A DNA stretch of 37,590 bases, taken from HGM04593 sp964423665 (lineage in GTDB: Bacteria; Bacteroidota; Bacteroidia; Bacteroidales; Bacteroidaceae). Made by a program: the position numbers and the translations under genes. Shown piece after piece: positions 9,701 to 16,354 of this stretch. Below the pieces are notes generated by a model. That model saw only the letters and a list, made by a program, of their open reading frames with translations, did not search any database and was not told where the DNA came from. Positions within the stretch are counted from its first letter, which is position 1. Every line of letters begins with the position of its first letter. Location of the stretch: the NCBI GenBank assembly GCA_964423665.1, contig CAYRFX010000013.1:1-37590 (forward strand). Reading direction: 5' to 3'.

Positions 9701-11141
9701 TGAATTCGTATGCAACGGCGAGCACCTCATCGGCACGCAAGGCTGTTTTGAGAGAGATGAAACCGAGCTCCTTGTTCAGCTTGTATTCCGATGATGACAA
9801 TAATCTCGCGCTCGACAGCTTTTCGTAGTCGCGCCCTCCGTAAAGGTTGTCGTTGCCATTGAGCAGTGTGTTTACCTGGTCGATGTCGCGTATGCCGGCA
9901 TAGGTGCCGTTCAGCTCGTTGTAAAGGTTGTTTGCGCTGTTTGCAGGGATAGCTGCAGTGGTGGTTCCCATGCTTGTCCAGCGGTCGTTGCTTATGTGTT
10001 TCTGCTCTGCAAGGTCGGTAAATGCCACAATGTTGCGTGGGTTGGAGTAATCGCCGTTCTTGTTGGTAACCCACACCTCTATACGGTTAATGTTTACTCC
10101 CGATATTACAGTGGGCAGCTGTGCCATAGACCTGTCGTAGTTGTCGCGGAAATAGTGGGCAAGGAAGAAGTGCTTGTTCTCGTCGTAGTCGGTTATCTCA
10201 ATCTCATATGTGGTGAGTTGTGTTCCGCCTTTTGAGCTCACAACCGTGCTGTTCGAGGTCTTTTGCGAAACAACTGTCTGTAAAGAGAGCTTGCCGAACT
10301 GAAAATCGGCTCTGATACCGAAGAGCGACGATGCTCCCTTTATGAGGCTTGAGTTTGTGGGGAAGGTAACGTTTCCTGCTTCGAGCAGTTTTATCACCTC
10401 GTCTTCTTTTCCTTCGTATTTAAGATTAATCTTCTTTGCATCGTAGCTGAACGTGGCTTCGGTGTTGTAGTTGAAGTCCATGTTCATTTTGTCGCCCACG
10501 CTTCCTTTTACGTTGAGGTTTATTTTTTCATCAAAGTCAAAAGAGTTGGTCTTGCGGTTGCGCTCGGTGAGTGATGGGTTGTCCACCTCCTGTATCGAAT
10601 AGCCGAATTTTATCTCGGCATTGCCTTGTGTCTTTATTTTTACACCTCCGGGGCCGAATATCTTTTCAGCCGGTCCAAGGTCGAACTGCATGTCGGTGAA
10701 GTCGAATTTATCACCCTCTTTTGCCTTTATCCACTCTTCATCGTTCTTTTTGCGGAAGTAATTTTGCATGGAACTGCTCATGCGCCAGTTTGTATATTCG
10801 TCCTGTGTGAGCAGAATGGGGGTGGACAAGAGCCCGCCTTCTCCCAAGCGGGTGCCTATCGAATATGTGCCGTCTTTCTCGTTGTAAACGGTGTCGGGTT
10901 GAATGTTGGCAGGGGTGCGCAGGTCCATCGGGTGGCGTTTTATATCCTCGATGTTTGCCGGCACTGTTTGGGAAATGGGGTATATGAGTTTCAGGCTGTC
11001 TCGCCTTGCCTTTTCGGCATTGCGTTTTTCTATGCTTCTCTGTCGCCTCTGTTCCCGTGTGGTCTGCACATTACTGTTCTGCGCAACCATGATTGTGGCT
11101 GTGCAGAATAACAGTAGCAGAAATAACACACGTTGTTTCAT
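3720..11141 (-). CDS. sprA: T9SS outer membrane translocon SprA (Sov-type cell surface protein)
   Basis: 2473 residues, the size expected for SprA/Sov (about 2400-2500 residues from memory). A Sec signal (MKQRVLFLLLLFCTATIMVAQ) starts at the ATG at 11141. The protein is dominated by amphipathic strand-turn segments rich in Asn, Tyr and aromatic-polar alternation. It includes the repeated SprA N-terminal-type sections ('DFTDMQFDLGPAEKIFGPGGVKI', about residues 145-175, and 'NIQYIEFWLLDPF', about residue 985) and ends in strands consistent with barrel closure (last residue K). SprA forms the very large outer membrane beta-barrel through which T9SS cargo leaves the cell, working with PorV-like and Plug proteins. 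It follows ruvA by 19 nt, an arrangement I also recall in Flavobacterium. Unusual: a Lys/Ser-rich stretch at about residues 1893-1930 and another short Lys-rich loop near 2370. A probable T9SS client lies at 19151-26374. Confidence 0.93.
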   Translation of the reverse strand: MKQRVLFLLLLFCTATIMVAQNSNVQTTREQRRQRSIEKRNAEKARRDSLKLIYPISQTVPANIEDIKRHPMDLRTPANIQPDTVYNEKDGTYSIGTRLGEGGLLSTPILLTQDEYTNWRMSSSMQNYFRKKNDEEWIKAKEGDKFDFTDMQFDLGPAEKIFGPGGVKIKTQGNAEIKFGYSIQEVDNPSLTERNRKTNSFDFDEKINLNVKGSVGDKMNMDFNYNTEATFSYDAKKINLKYEGKEDEVIKLLEAGNVTFPTNSSLIKGASSLFGIRADFQFGKLSLQTVVSQKTSNSTVVSSKGGTQLTTYEIEITDYDENKHFFLAHYFRDNYDRSMAQLPTVISGVNINRIEVWVTNKNGDYSNPRNIVAFTDLAEQKHISNDRWTSMGTTTAAIPANSANNLYNELNGTYAGIRDIDQVNTLLNGNDNLYGGRDYEKLSSARLLSSSEYKLNKELGFISLKTALRADEVLAVAYEFTYGGQTYQVGEFSTDVKDSKSAIFVKLIKPNASSPINACWDLMMKNVYSLGTRNIRSNDFKLDVYYASDSLGTNITYLPEEMLKSKTLLQLLNLDRLDSNNTKENPNGIFDFIEGFTVDAASGRIFFPSVEPFGSYLKKKIGNDAIADKYIFQELYDSTKTVAKQIAEKDKFYLIGEYTGSAANVINTGATNIPRGSVVVTAGGVTLTENSDYQVDYASGIITILNQSIIDAGTNVQVSLESNTLFNMQRKTVLGLNWKYDFSDELNFGGTFMSLTEKPLTSKVDMGAEPLNNRIWGFNISWKKQSQWLTNLLDRLPLISCTAPSSINFTAEFAKLDAGTSGDVQSEASYIDDFESTENGIDIKQASSWMLSSLPTGMSYSGLTNNILTGFDRALISWYTIDPLFTRRSSSLTPAHIKSDLDQLSNHYVREVYERELYPNKESTYGESSTLSLFNVTFYPNERGPYNLDPDLDINGKLSNPEQRWGGITRQLSTTDFEGANIQYIEFWLLDPFIYEQAEMGGDLYFNLGEVSEDILKDGKKFFENGLPANGNSYGYEETVWGRVPTINSLVYAFDNNNDSRSQQDVGLDGLNDEEEAIFPTYQNYLSAIKGRVRAEVYDSIAADPAGDNYHYFRGGDYDAAKKSILERYKYYNNTQGNSPASGGESYSSAAKSTPDIEDNNQDFTMDEYENFFQYHISLRPENMQVGKNYITDKRTVTSKLRNGNTESVDWYKFRIPVDDYEKAVGNIRDFTSIRFLRMYMTSFRKPVTLRFATMELIRGDWRPYQQAIASKNNTAPTISGDFTMSAVNIEEHGDRKPVNYILPPGISRIIDPSQPQLRQDNEQALALQVNNLGSKESRAVYKKSNLDIRQYERIQLYIHAEAPEIDLTQLSNNDLSVFIRLGSDYKSNYYEYEVPLYITPHGSYDGNSQSAAAIVWPQENMIDIPLTKLTNIKVKRNTLRNSQSGGVNNTTIYSEYDTENPKNRISIVGSPTLGQIKVMMIGVRNNTATTKSGTVWINEMRLLGFNNKSGWAAQGNLNVKLSDLGTITAQGRMETAGFGGLEDKLASRRTDDYYRYTITGTFDLGRFLPKAAKVSLPTYYSFTEEVSSPLYSPFDTDLLLDDVLDSYTGASRDSLKNIAEVRSRIRNFSISNAKINIASPTPMPYDPANLSFSFSYSKTENSGSTINWENKLNWKASITYNYSSPIKTIKPFANIKSKSKWWKILKDWGVNPLPQSIGANTDMIRNYHEVQRRDLNAISGGEEIPLTFSQQFYWNRSFTMKWDPTTNLKMNISTGTNAEIEEPFLPVNKDRFPNEYAIWKDSVKRSIKDFGRPLSYQQSFSASYNLPINKLPIFEWVNADANYSASYNWARGNNVSGVNLGNNISNKRNVTLKGNFNMDKLYNLIPYLEETNKRFASSKSKSSKNTKTVKQKTKTVKAKKVKPFTKEITLSPDSGTTVTHNLGSKKFEINARTKGGKAYKVKYKVIDENKILIKTKDTIPVKLTIIPKLKEEGGERSKFARAMQYPTRALMMLRTLSINYTNAYAMNLPGFMPEAGDIFGQNKVNGVVAPGWDFAFGLTSDSWLRKAHERNWLLKNDSVSALATTTLGEDLQVRATLEPLPDLKIDLNASWTRNKNRTIQFMYDGMPFSESGSFSMTTISIGTAFDLGSANNNYKSSAYDKFVENIETIHKRVEGRYATSKYPAGTALAGQPYDPANGAVDKYSADVLIPAFLSAYTGGDAGSSSLDIFPKFMRMLPNWKIKYSGLGKLPFFAKYFKSVNIEHGYRSVYAVGSYSTYATYMEYTNGIGFVSNSTSNMPVPSSRYNIGAVSINESFSPLIGIDVTTDNNLTVGAKFIKSRVLNLSLTAIQLVETHTEEIAVNLGYKIVNFKLFGGGKKAKKSKEQKGNDINLRADFSFKNNTSLCRSIDMGTTQATSGNKSFNYSFTADYAYSKNMTISLYFDRQRTIPLISANSFPTTTTDFGVSMKFSLAK

Positions 11142-11160
11142 AGTCCCCTTGATGTTGTTT

Positions 11161-11754
11161 TTACAGTTCTTTCAGTGCGAGTTTTATAACCTGTTCTATT
11201 GTTGCCGTGGGGTTGTTCTTGGCAATATTCTGTACCACCTTTGTGGCTGCGGCACCGGGGAAGCCAAGCATCACGAGCGCAGCAACGGCACCGTCTGTTA
11301 CCTCGTTGTCCATCGTTGCGCTTGTTTGTGCAGTGCCGATGGTATCCCCGCCAATCTCTTTTATCTTGTCTTTCAAATCCACAATGATGCGTTGTGCTGT
11401 CTTCAGCCCTATTCCCTTTACGCTTTTTATGGCTTTGTCGTTGCCACAGGCTATTGCCTCGCAAAGTTCGGTGATGGTAAATGCCGATAGAATGGTGCGG
11501 GCGGTGTTGCCTCCTATGCCCGAAACGGATATGAGCAGGAGAAACAATTCTCTCTCTTGTTTGTTGCTGAAGCCGTAGAGTTGATGGGTATCTTCGCGTA
11601 TAACCTCGTAAATAAATAACTTGGTCTCTTTCTTCCCTTGCAGTGCGCTGTATGTGTTTAGGGTGATATTTGTTTCGTAGCCCACTCCGCCACATTCAAT
11701 AATGGCGGTTGCGGGTGTGAGCTCGGCTATTTCCCCTTTAAGGTATTCAATCAT
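11161..11754 (-). CDS. ruvA: Holliday junction branch migration protein RuvA
   Basis: 197 residues from the ATG at 11754. RuvA binds four-way DNA junctions as a tetramer and loads the RuvB motor. Domain I (residues 1-62) has MIEYLKGEIAEL and the typical YEVIREDTHQLYGF ending. Two helix-hairpin-helix motifs follow (SVSGIGGNTA, about 77-85, and SVKGIGLKTAQRI, about 111-123). A short helical domain III at about 150-197 would contact RuvB. Length and motif order are complete. It lies upstream of sprA with a 19-nt gap, so the two are probably co-transcribed; an ABC exporter gene ends 68 nt upstream, and no clear promoter lies in that gap, so all three may form one unit. Confidence 0.97.
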   Translation of the reverse strand: MIEYLKGEIAELTPATAIIECGGVGYETNITLNTYSALQGKKETKLFIYEVIREDTHQLYGFSNKQERELFLLLISVSGIGGNTARTILSAFTITELCEAIACGNDKAIKSVKGIGLKTAQRIIVDLKDKIKEIGGDTIGTAQTSATMDNEVTDGAVAALVMLGFPGAAATKVVQNIAKNNPTATIEQVIKLALKEL

Positions 11755-11822
11755 ATGTTCTGTTTTAATCTATTTTCTAACGTGCTTTTTTCCCCTTTAT
11801 TGTGTGTCACCTGTTGTTTAAC

Positions 11823-13487
11823 TTATGTTTTCTGCGGTTTTTCAATTCGCAATACATTGTCGCAGTATTGTATTATTGCGGGGCGGTGTGTTACGAATAT
11901 AAGTGTTTTCCCTGTTTGGCTGCTTGTGAGGCGGCGCAACATCTCCTGCTCGGTATCCTCGTCGAGAGCCGATGTTACCTCGTCGAGAATAAGTATGCTG
12001 CCGGGGCGCAAGATGGAGCGTGCAACGGCAATGCGTTGTGCCTGCCCTTCGCTCAATCCGCCTCCTTGTTCGCTTATCTCGGTGTTTATTCCATGTGGCA
12101 GCTCCTTTACATAATCGGCGCAGGCTATGTGCAGGGCGCGCATCATCTCCTCCTCGGTGGCTGCAGGGTTGCCCATGAGCAGGTTGTCTTTTATGGTGCC
12201 GCTTATAAGGCTGTTGCCCTGCGGTATATATACAAAATTGCAGCGCGTGAGGGTGGAAGAGGTGTGTTTTTCGTTCTTGTTGTATATCTCCACCTCTCCC
12301 TTTTGTGGGCTTATGAGCGCAACCAGCAGGCGTATGAGTGTGGTTTTCCCTGCTCCGGTCTCGCCAACAATGGCTGTGCTGCTGTTGGGTGCAAAGTCGT
12401 AACAGAAGTTCTTGAAGATTTGGCAGCTCTCTCCATCGTATCTGAAATCTACCCCGTTGAAACGAACACCTGCTGTTCCTTGCAACATTATCGCCTCGCC
12501 TTGCTTCTCCTCGGGAATATCTTCCAACTCAAAAAGACGCTCGGCTGCGGTGAACGAGAATACAATGCTTGGTATGAATTTGCTCAGGTCCATGGTGGGG
12601 CGTTGAATGAGACCCACAAGTTGCAGATATGCCGAGAGCGTTCCAAAAGTTACTATGCCGCCGGCAAGCCCGTGAACGCCCCACATAAAGGCTATGAGAT
12701 AGCCTCCTGCAAAGCCTAATTGTGTAAAGCTGTATGCTCCGATGGAGAATTTTGTGCGGTTGCGCACCTGCCCCTGCAACCTCTCTTGCAATGAGGTCAG
12801 TTGCATCTCTGTGCTGCTGTTCTGTTCCAATGCCTTTATCAGTGCCTTGTGTTGCAGGCTCTCTTGCAGAACTTCCTGTATGCGGCTGTCACTGTCGCGC
12901 ACCTCGCGGTTCAGCTTGCGCATCTTCTTAATGTAGAAGCGGCTGACAAACATTGCTATGGGCAGTGCAACAAGCACCGATACTGCAAGCATGGGGCTCA
13001 TGGAGAAGAGCATGGCGAAAGATGCCAATAATTGCACTAAAACTACAAATACAGCAGGGAGTGTCTCGGTTATCAGCGCGGTTATATTGTTTACATCACC
13101 CTCCAGGCGGTTTATAAGGTCGCCTGTGTGGTGCTTCTGCAGGTGCAGCCACTCCCCGCGCAGCAGGCGTGCAAAAATCTTCAAACGCATTTTGTTGCGC
13201 ACCTCTGTGCCTACAACGGCGTGAATCCAGCGGTTTATGGCACGCGAGAGAATCTCTGTCAGCATGAGCGCGCCTATGATGATGCCCGTAACGGAAAGAG
13301 AGCCTTGGCTCTCGCCGGTGGCAATGTCTATGGCGTGTTTGCAAGCAAGCACCCATAATAGTTGGCAGGCTACATCGAGCAATCCTATCGCTGTGTTAAT
13401 CACAGCTTGGCAGCGTGCTCCTTTGGAGTTTTTCCATAGCCATTTTAGCAGTTCCTTCAGTGGTATGTTGTTCGTTGTGTCTCCCAT
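11823..13487 (-). CDS. ABC exporter, fused permease and ATPase (MsbA/multidrug type)
   Basis: 554 residues from the ATG at 13487. The N-terminal half (about 25-310) is a six-helix exporter transmembrane domain (hydrophobic segments near 28-50, 64-82, 142-180, 255-290). The C-terminal half is the nucleotide-binding domain: Walker A GETGAGKTT (375-383), Q-loop region IPQGNSLISG (421-430), signature LSEGQ (478-482), Walker B ILILDE (498-503) and H-loop H534. All catalytic motifs are intact, so it should hydrolyse ATP as a homodimer or heterodimer in the inner membrane. Substrate cannot be told from sequence; lipid, peptide or drug export are all possible. It is divergent from the transglutaminase lipoprotein and may be co-transcribed with ruvA and sprA. 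Confidence 0.9.
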   Translation of the reverse strand: MGDTTNNIPLKELLKWLWKNSKGARCQAVINTAIGLLDVACQLLWVLACKHAIDIATGESQGSLSVTGIIIGALMLTEILSRAINRWIHAVVGTEVRNKMRLKIFARLLRGEWLHLQKHHTGDLINRLEGDVNNITALITETLPAVFVVLVQLLASFAMLFSMSPMLAVSVLVALPIAMFVSRFYIKKMRKLNREVRDSDSRIQEVLQESLQHKALIKALEQNSSTEMQLTSLQERLQGQVRNRTKFSIGAYSFTQLGFAGGYLIAFMWGVHGLAGGIVTFGTLSAYLQLVGLIQRPTMDLSKFIPSIVFSFTAAERLFELEDIPEEKQGEAIMLQGTAGVRFNGVDFRYDGESCQIFKNFCYDFAPNSSTAIVGETGAGKTTLIRLLVALISPQKGEVEIYNKNEKHTSSTLTRCNFVYIPQGNSLISGTIKDNLLMGNPAATEEEMMRALHIACADYVKELPHGINTEISEQGGGLSEGQAQRIAVARSILRPGSILILDEVTSALDEDTEQEMLRRLTSSQTGKTLIFVTHRPAIIQYCDNVLRIEKPQKT

Positions 13488-13506
13488 TTTGTCTTGTTAT
13501 ATTCTG

Positions 13507-13514
13507 CGAAAATA
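13507..13514 (-). promoter_or_regulatory. Candidate -7 box of the ABC exporter gene
   Basis: TATTTTCG on the minus strand (complement of 13507-13514) matches TAnnTTTG with one change and lies 20 nt before the ATG at 13487. The -33 region would fall just next to the CG-alternating palindrome at 13533-13546. Confidence 0.45.
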
Positions 13515-13532
13515 CAAAATCTATTTGAAAAT

Positions 13533-13546
13533 ATCGCGCGCGCGAT
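13533..13546. promoter_or_regulatory. CG-alternating palindrome between divergent promoters
   Basis: ATCGCGCGCGCGAT is a perfect 14-bp palindrome with ten bases of strict CG alternation, in an otherwise AT-rich intergenic region. It lies about where the -33 element of the ABC exporter promoter should be, so it could be an operator. Alternating CG is also prone to form Z-DNA. Confidence 0.4.
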
Positions 13547-13619
13547 GCAAAAATCACAATAATACCTTGTTTTGGATACAAAAAGCAGGTTTGATAGCTG
13601 TTTTTTCGTTAATACTGCT

Positions 13620-13627
13620 TATATTCG
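13620..13627 (+). promoter_or_regulatory. Candidate -7 box of the transglutaminase lipoprotein gene
   Basis: TATATTCG at 13620-13627 matches TAnnTTTG with one change. It is 39 nt before the preferred ATG at 13667, which makes the in-frame ATG at 13634 an unlikely start. No good -33 element is visible at the normal distance. Confidence 0.4.
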
Positions 13628-13640
13628 CAATAAATGCAAA

Positions 13641-13670
13641 ATGTGAATTATATGAATGTGAATTATATGA
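13641..13670 (+). repeat. Exact 15-bp tandem duplication at the translation start
   Basis: ATGTGAATTATATGA occurs twice head to tail (13641-13655 and 13656-13670). The second copy contains the preferred start codon (13667), and the first copy contains an in-frame ATG 15 nt earlier (13652). The whole leader-plus-start sequence is therefore doubled. Confidence 0.9.
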
Positions 13671-16297
13671 AAAAGTCTATTATCTTTTGTTGCTTCGCGT
13701 TAATGGCTCTGTTGTTCTCCTGTACAGGGAATGTTCAAGAAAACCTCGATGAAAAGGGCAAAATTGCTGCCGATTTTGAGCAGCGGCGCAGTGCTGCATG
13801 TGATAAAGAGTATTTTACAATATTTGATGAGAATCTGTCGGGAGAGCGTTTGCAGGCGATGCAATTCCTCTATGCATATATGCCATTGCCCGACCTTGCC
13901 GACTATTCGGGTGAGTTTTATCTGCAAAATGTTGATTATGCACTGCGCGCTCGTGCCGAGATGCCGTGGGGCAGGCTGGTCCCTGTGCGCGAGTTCTTGC
14001 ATTTTGTGCTGCCTGTGAGGGTGAATAATGAGAATATGGATAGCAGCCGCGCGGTCTTTTATAAAGAATTGAAGGAGAGAGTGAGCGGGCTTTCCATGCG
14101 CGATGCAGTGCTCGAGGTGAACCATTGGTGCCACGAAAAGGTTACATATACTCCCGGTGATATACGCACAAGCTCGCCGCTTGCAACGGTGCGCACCGCC
14201 CATGGTCGCTGCGGCGAGGAATCCACTTTCACTGTGGCAGCTCTGCGTGCGGTGGGAATCCCGGCAAGGCAGGTATATACCCCACGTTGGGCACACACTG
14301 ACGACAACCACGCTTGGGTGGAGGCTTGGGTAGATGGCAAGTGGCATTTCTTGGGGGCATGCGAGCCCGAGCCTGTTCTCGACCTTGCCTGGTTCAATGC
14401 TCCCGCTTCCCGCGGAATGTTGATGCACACAAAGGCTTTTGGTAATTACGACGGTCCCGAGGAGGTTGTGGGGCGCACTCCCTGTTACACCGAGATAAAT
14501 GTTACTGCCAACTATGCTCCCGTCTCTCCGGTAACTGTGCGCGTGCTTGAAAAAGATGGTACGCCGGTATCCACCGCCGTGGAGTATAAAATATACAATT
14601 ATGCGGAATTCTTTACAGCAGCCACCCGTATGAGCGACTCCGATGGTTATGCAACCCTCACCACAGGCAATGGCTCATTGCTTGCGTGGGCAGCAAAAGA
14701 CGGGAAATATGGTTATGCACAATGTCACGCATGCTGTGGCGACACGGCTGTGATTATTCTTGACAAGGAGAGTGGCTTTACCGCCTCGTTGGACATGAAC
14801 ATCACCCCGCCACGCGAGCGCAACACACTGCCGCCAGTTACACCCGAACAGGTCACCGAGAATGCCCGCCGTTTCGCTTGCGAGGATTCCCTGCGCAACG
14901 CTTATGTGGCAACCTTTATCACCCCTGCCGATGCTGCGGCTTTTGCCCGCTCTTTGGGTGCCGACGAGGCTGTTGTTTGCGAGCTTTTCAAGAAGTCCCG
15001 CGGCAACCACGCGGTGATAAAGGAGTTCCTGCAAGGGGTGGAGAAGAATGGCTTGTCTCTTGCACTCAAGTTGCTGTCGGTTATCTCTGAGAAGGATTTG
15101 CGTGATGTGGAGCTTGCCGTGTTGCGTGACCATCTTGCCCACACCCCCTCTGTCGCTGTCGATGAGGTCGTGTATAATAGATTCCTCCTTAATCCCCGTG
15201 TAGCAAACGAGCAACTCACCCCCTACAAGAGCTTCTTTGCCACCTGCTTTTCTGCCGAAGAAAAAAACGCTTTTGCCCGTAACCCGCAACTGTGGGTGGA
15301 GTGGTGCCGCAGTAATATAATGATAGATGAGCTGTGGAACCCACAGCAATTATGTATGTCGCCACGCGGAGTGTGGCAGATGCGTGTATGCGATGCACAT
15401 TCGCGCAATATTTTCTTTGTTGCAGGTGCGCGTAGCATGGGTATTCCTGCCTGCATAGATGCGGTTACAGGGAAAACCCGGTGGCTCTCGCAACAGGGCA
15501 GTTGGGTAGATGTCGATTTTGGTGCTGTCAAGGTTGTTGCAGCCCCACAAGGTTGTCTTAAAGCCGCATTTGTGCCCACAACCTTTATTGATAATCCCAA
15601 ATATTACTCACATTTCTCAATATCGAAAATAACCGATGGTCGCTTGCAGTTACTGAATTACGCCGAGAGTGACACTTGGCACTCCCTGCTGCGCAACGGA
15701 ACAATGCTCGATGCCGGCGACTATCTTATGGTAACCGGCACTCGAATGGCAGATGGCAGCGTTCTTGCACATTTGAAATTCTTTAATGTGGGCGCGGGGG
15801 AGGAGCGTGCCTTGCAATATATACAGCGCGAGAGTAGCGAACAACTGCAAGTGATAGGTAATTTCAATAGTGAGAACCTCTTTTGCGATGTAAATGGAGC
15901 GAAACGCTCGCTCCTTTCCGCCACCGGGCGCGGCTATTATGTGATAGCTCTTATAGCCCCCAACAGCGAGCCCACCAACCATTTTCTGCGCGATGTGCAG
16001 CCCTATGCCGCCGATTTTGAAAAATGGGGGCAGAAGATGGTTCTTCTCTTTGCCGATGATGGCGAGGCTGTCCGTTTTGTGAACGATTTTCCGCAGTTGC
16101 CTTCAACCGTTGTGTGGGGCACAGATATAGATGGCAATATCTACAACGAGATTGTAGCAAATATGAAATTGCAGAACCCCTCCCGCCCCATAATCCTTGT
16201 TGCAGATACCTTTAATCGTGTGGTTTATATGTCGCAGGGCTATTCGATAGGTCTTGGCGAGCAACTTGCAAAGGTGGTGAAGAAGTTGGGGGAGTAA
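13667..16297 (+). CDS. Transglutaminase-like domain lipoprotein
   Basis: 876 residues from the ATG at 13667, chosen because it starts a clean lipoprotein signal (MKKSIIFCCFALMALLFSC, lipid Cys19); upstream in-frame ATGs come from a 15-bp duplication. A transglutaminase/protease-like core lies at about 145-245: catalytic Cys182 in HGRCGEES, His215 in NHAWVEAWVDG. The usual third Asp is not obvious; the matching segment reads LGACEPEP. A beta domain follows (about 270-375), then a helical region. A second Cys-helix pattern near 573-600 (RVCDAHSRNIFFVAGARSMG) resembles the first site. The last 120 residues (from about 754, RGYYVIALIAP) look like a thioredoxin-fold domain without a CxxC. Probably a periplasmic or surface peptidase or crosslinking enzyme; substrate unknown. 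It is monocistronic, with a hairpin after the stop. Confidence 0.85.
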   Translation: MKKSIIFCCFALMALLFSCTGNVQENLDEKGKIAADFEQRRSAACDKEYFTIFDENLSGERLQAMQFLYAYMPLPDLADYSGEFYLQNVDYALRARAEMPWGRLVPVREFLHFVLPVRVNNENMDSSRAVFYKELKERVSGLSMRDAVLEVNHWCHEKVTYTPGDIRTSSPLATVRTAHGRCGEESTFTVAALRAVGIPARQVYTPRWAHTDDNHAWVEAWVDGKWHFLGACEPEPVLDLAWFNAPASRGMLMHTKAFGNYDGPEEVVGRTPCYTEINVTANYAPVSPVTVRVLEKDGTPVSTAVEYKIYNYAEFFTAATRMSDSDGYATLTTGNGSLLAWAAKDGKYGYAQCHACCGDTAVIILDKESGFTASLDMNITPPRERNTLPPVTPEQVTENARRFACEDSLRNAYVATFITPADAAAFARSLGADEAVVCELFKKSRGNHAVIKEFLQGVEKNGLSLALKLLSVISEKDLRDVELAVLRDHLAHTPSVAVDEVVYNRFLLNPRVANEQLTPYKSFFATCFSAEEKNAFARNPQLWVEWCRSNIMIDELWNPQQLCMSPRGVWQMRVCDAHSRNIFFVAGARSMGIPACIDAVTGKTRWLSQQGSWVDVDFGAVKVVAAPQGCLKAAFVPTTFIDNPKYYSHFSISKITDGRLQLLNYAESDTWHSLLRNGTMLDAGDYLMVTGTRMADGSVLAHLKFFNVGAGEERALQYIQRESSEQLQVIGNFNSENLFCDVNGAKRSLLSATGRGYYVIALIAPNSEPTNHFLRDVQPYAADFEKWGQKMVLLFADDGEAVRFVNDFPQLPSTVVWGTDIDGNIYNEIVANMKLQNPSRPIILVADTFNRVVYMSQGYSIGLGEQLAKVVKKLGE

Positions 16298-16308
16298 TGG
16301 GCTCGTTT

Positions 16309-16335
16309 ATAAAGATGGCAAGAAGCCATCTTTAT
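16309..16335. terminator. Hairpin between convergent genes (transglutaminase lipoprotein and cutC)
   Basis: ATAAAGATGGC (16309-16319) pairs perfectly with GCCATCTTTAT (16325-16335) across a 5-nt loop. It lies between two converging genes. The T-run is short on both sides, so termination strength is uncertain; a run of six T follows at 16351. Confidence 0.6.
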
Positions 16336-16354
16336 GTTTATTATGCCGGGTTTT

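Noticed and set aside
11802..12719. 305-codon open frame on the plus strand
   Set aside because: It is antisense to the ATPase half of the ABC exporter, which has all its catalytic motifs.
13634..13666. Upstream ATG start for the transglutaminase lipoprotein
   Set aside because: It would add MQNVNYMNVNY before the signal peptide, and lies only 6 nt from the predicted -7 box; the ATG at 13667 gives a normal lipoprotein signal.
13700..14428. 242-codon minus-strand open frame across the transglutaminase gene
   Set aside because: It is antisense to the signal peptide and the catalytic Cys region of a convincing lipoprotein; its Cys/His-rich composition is shadow-like.
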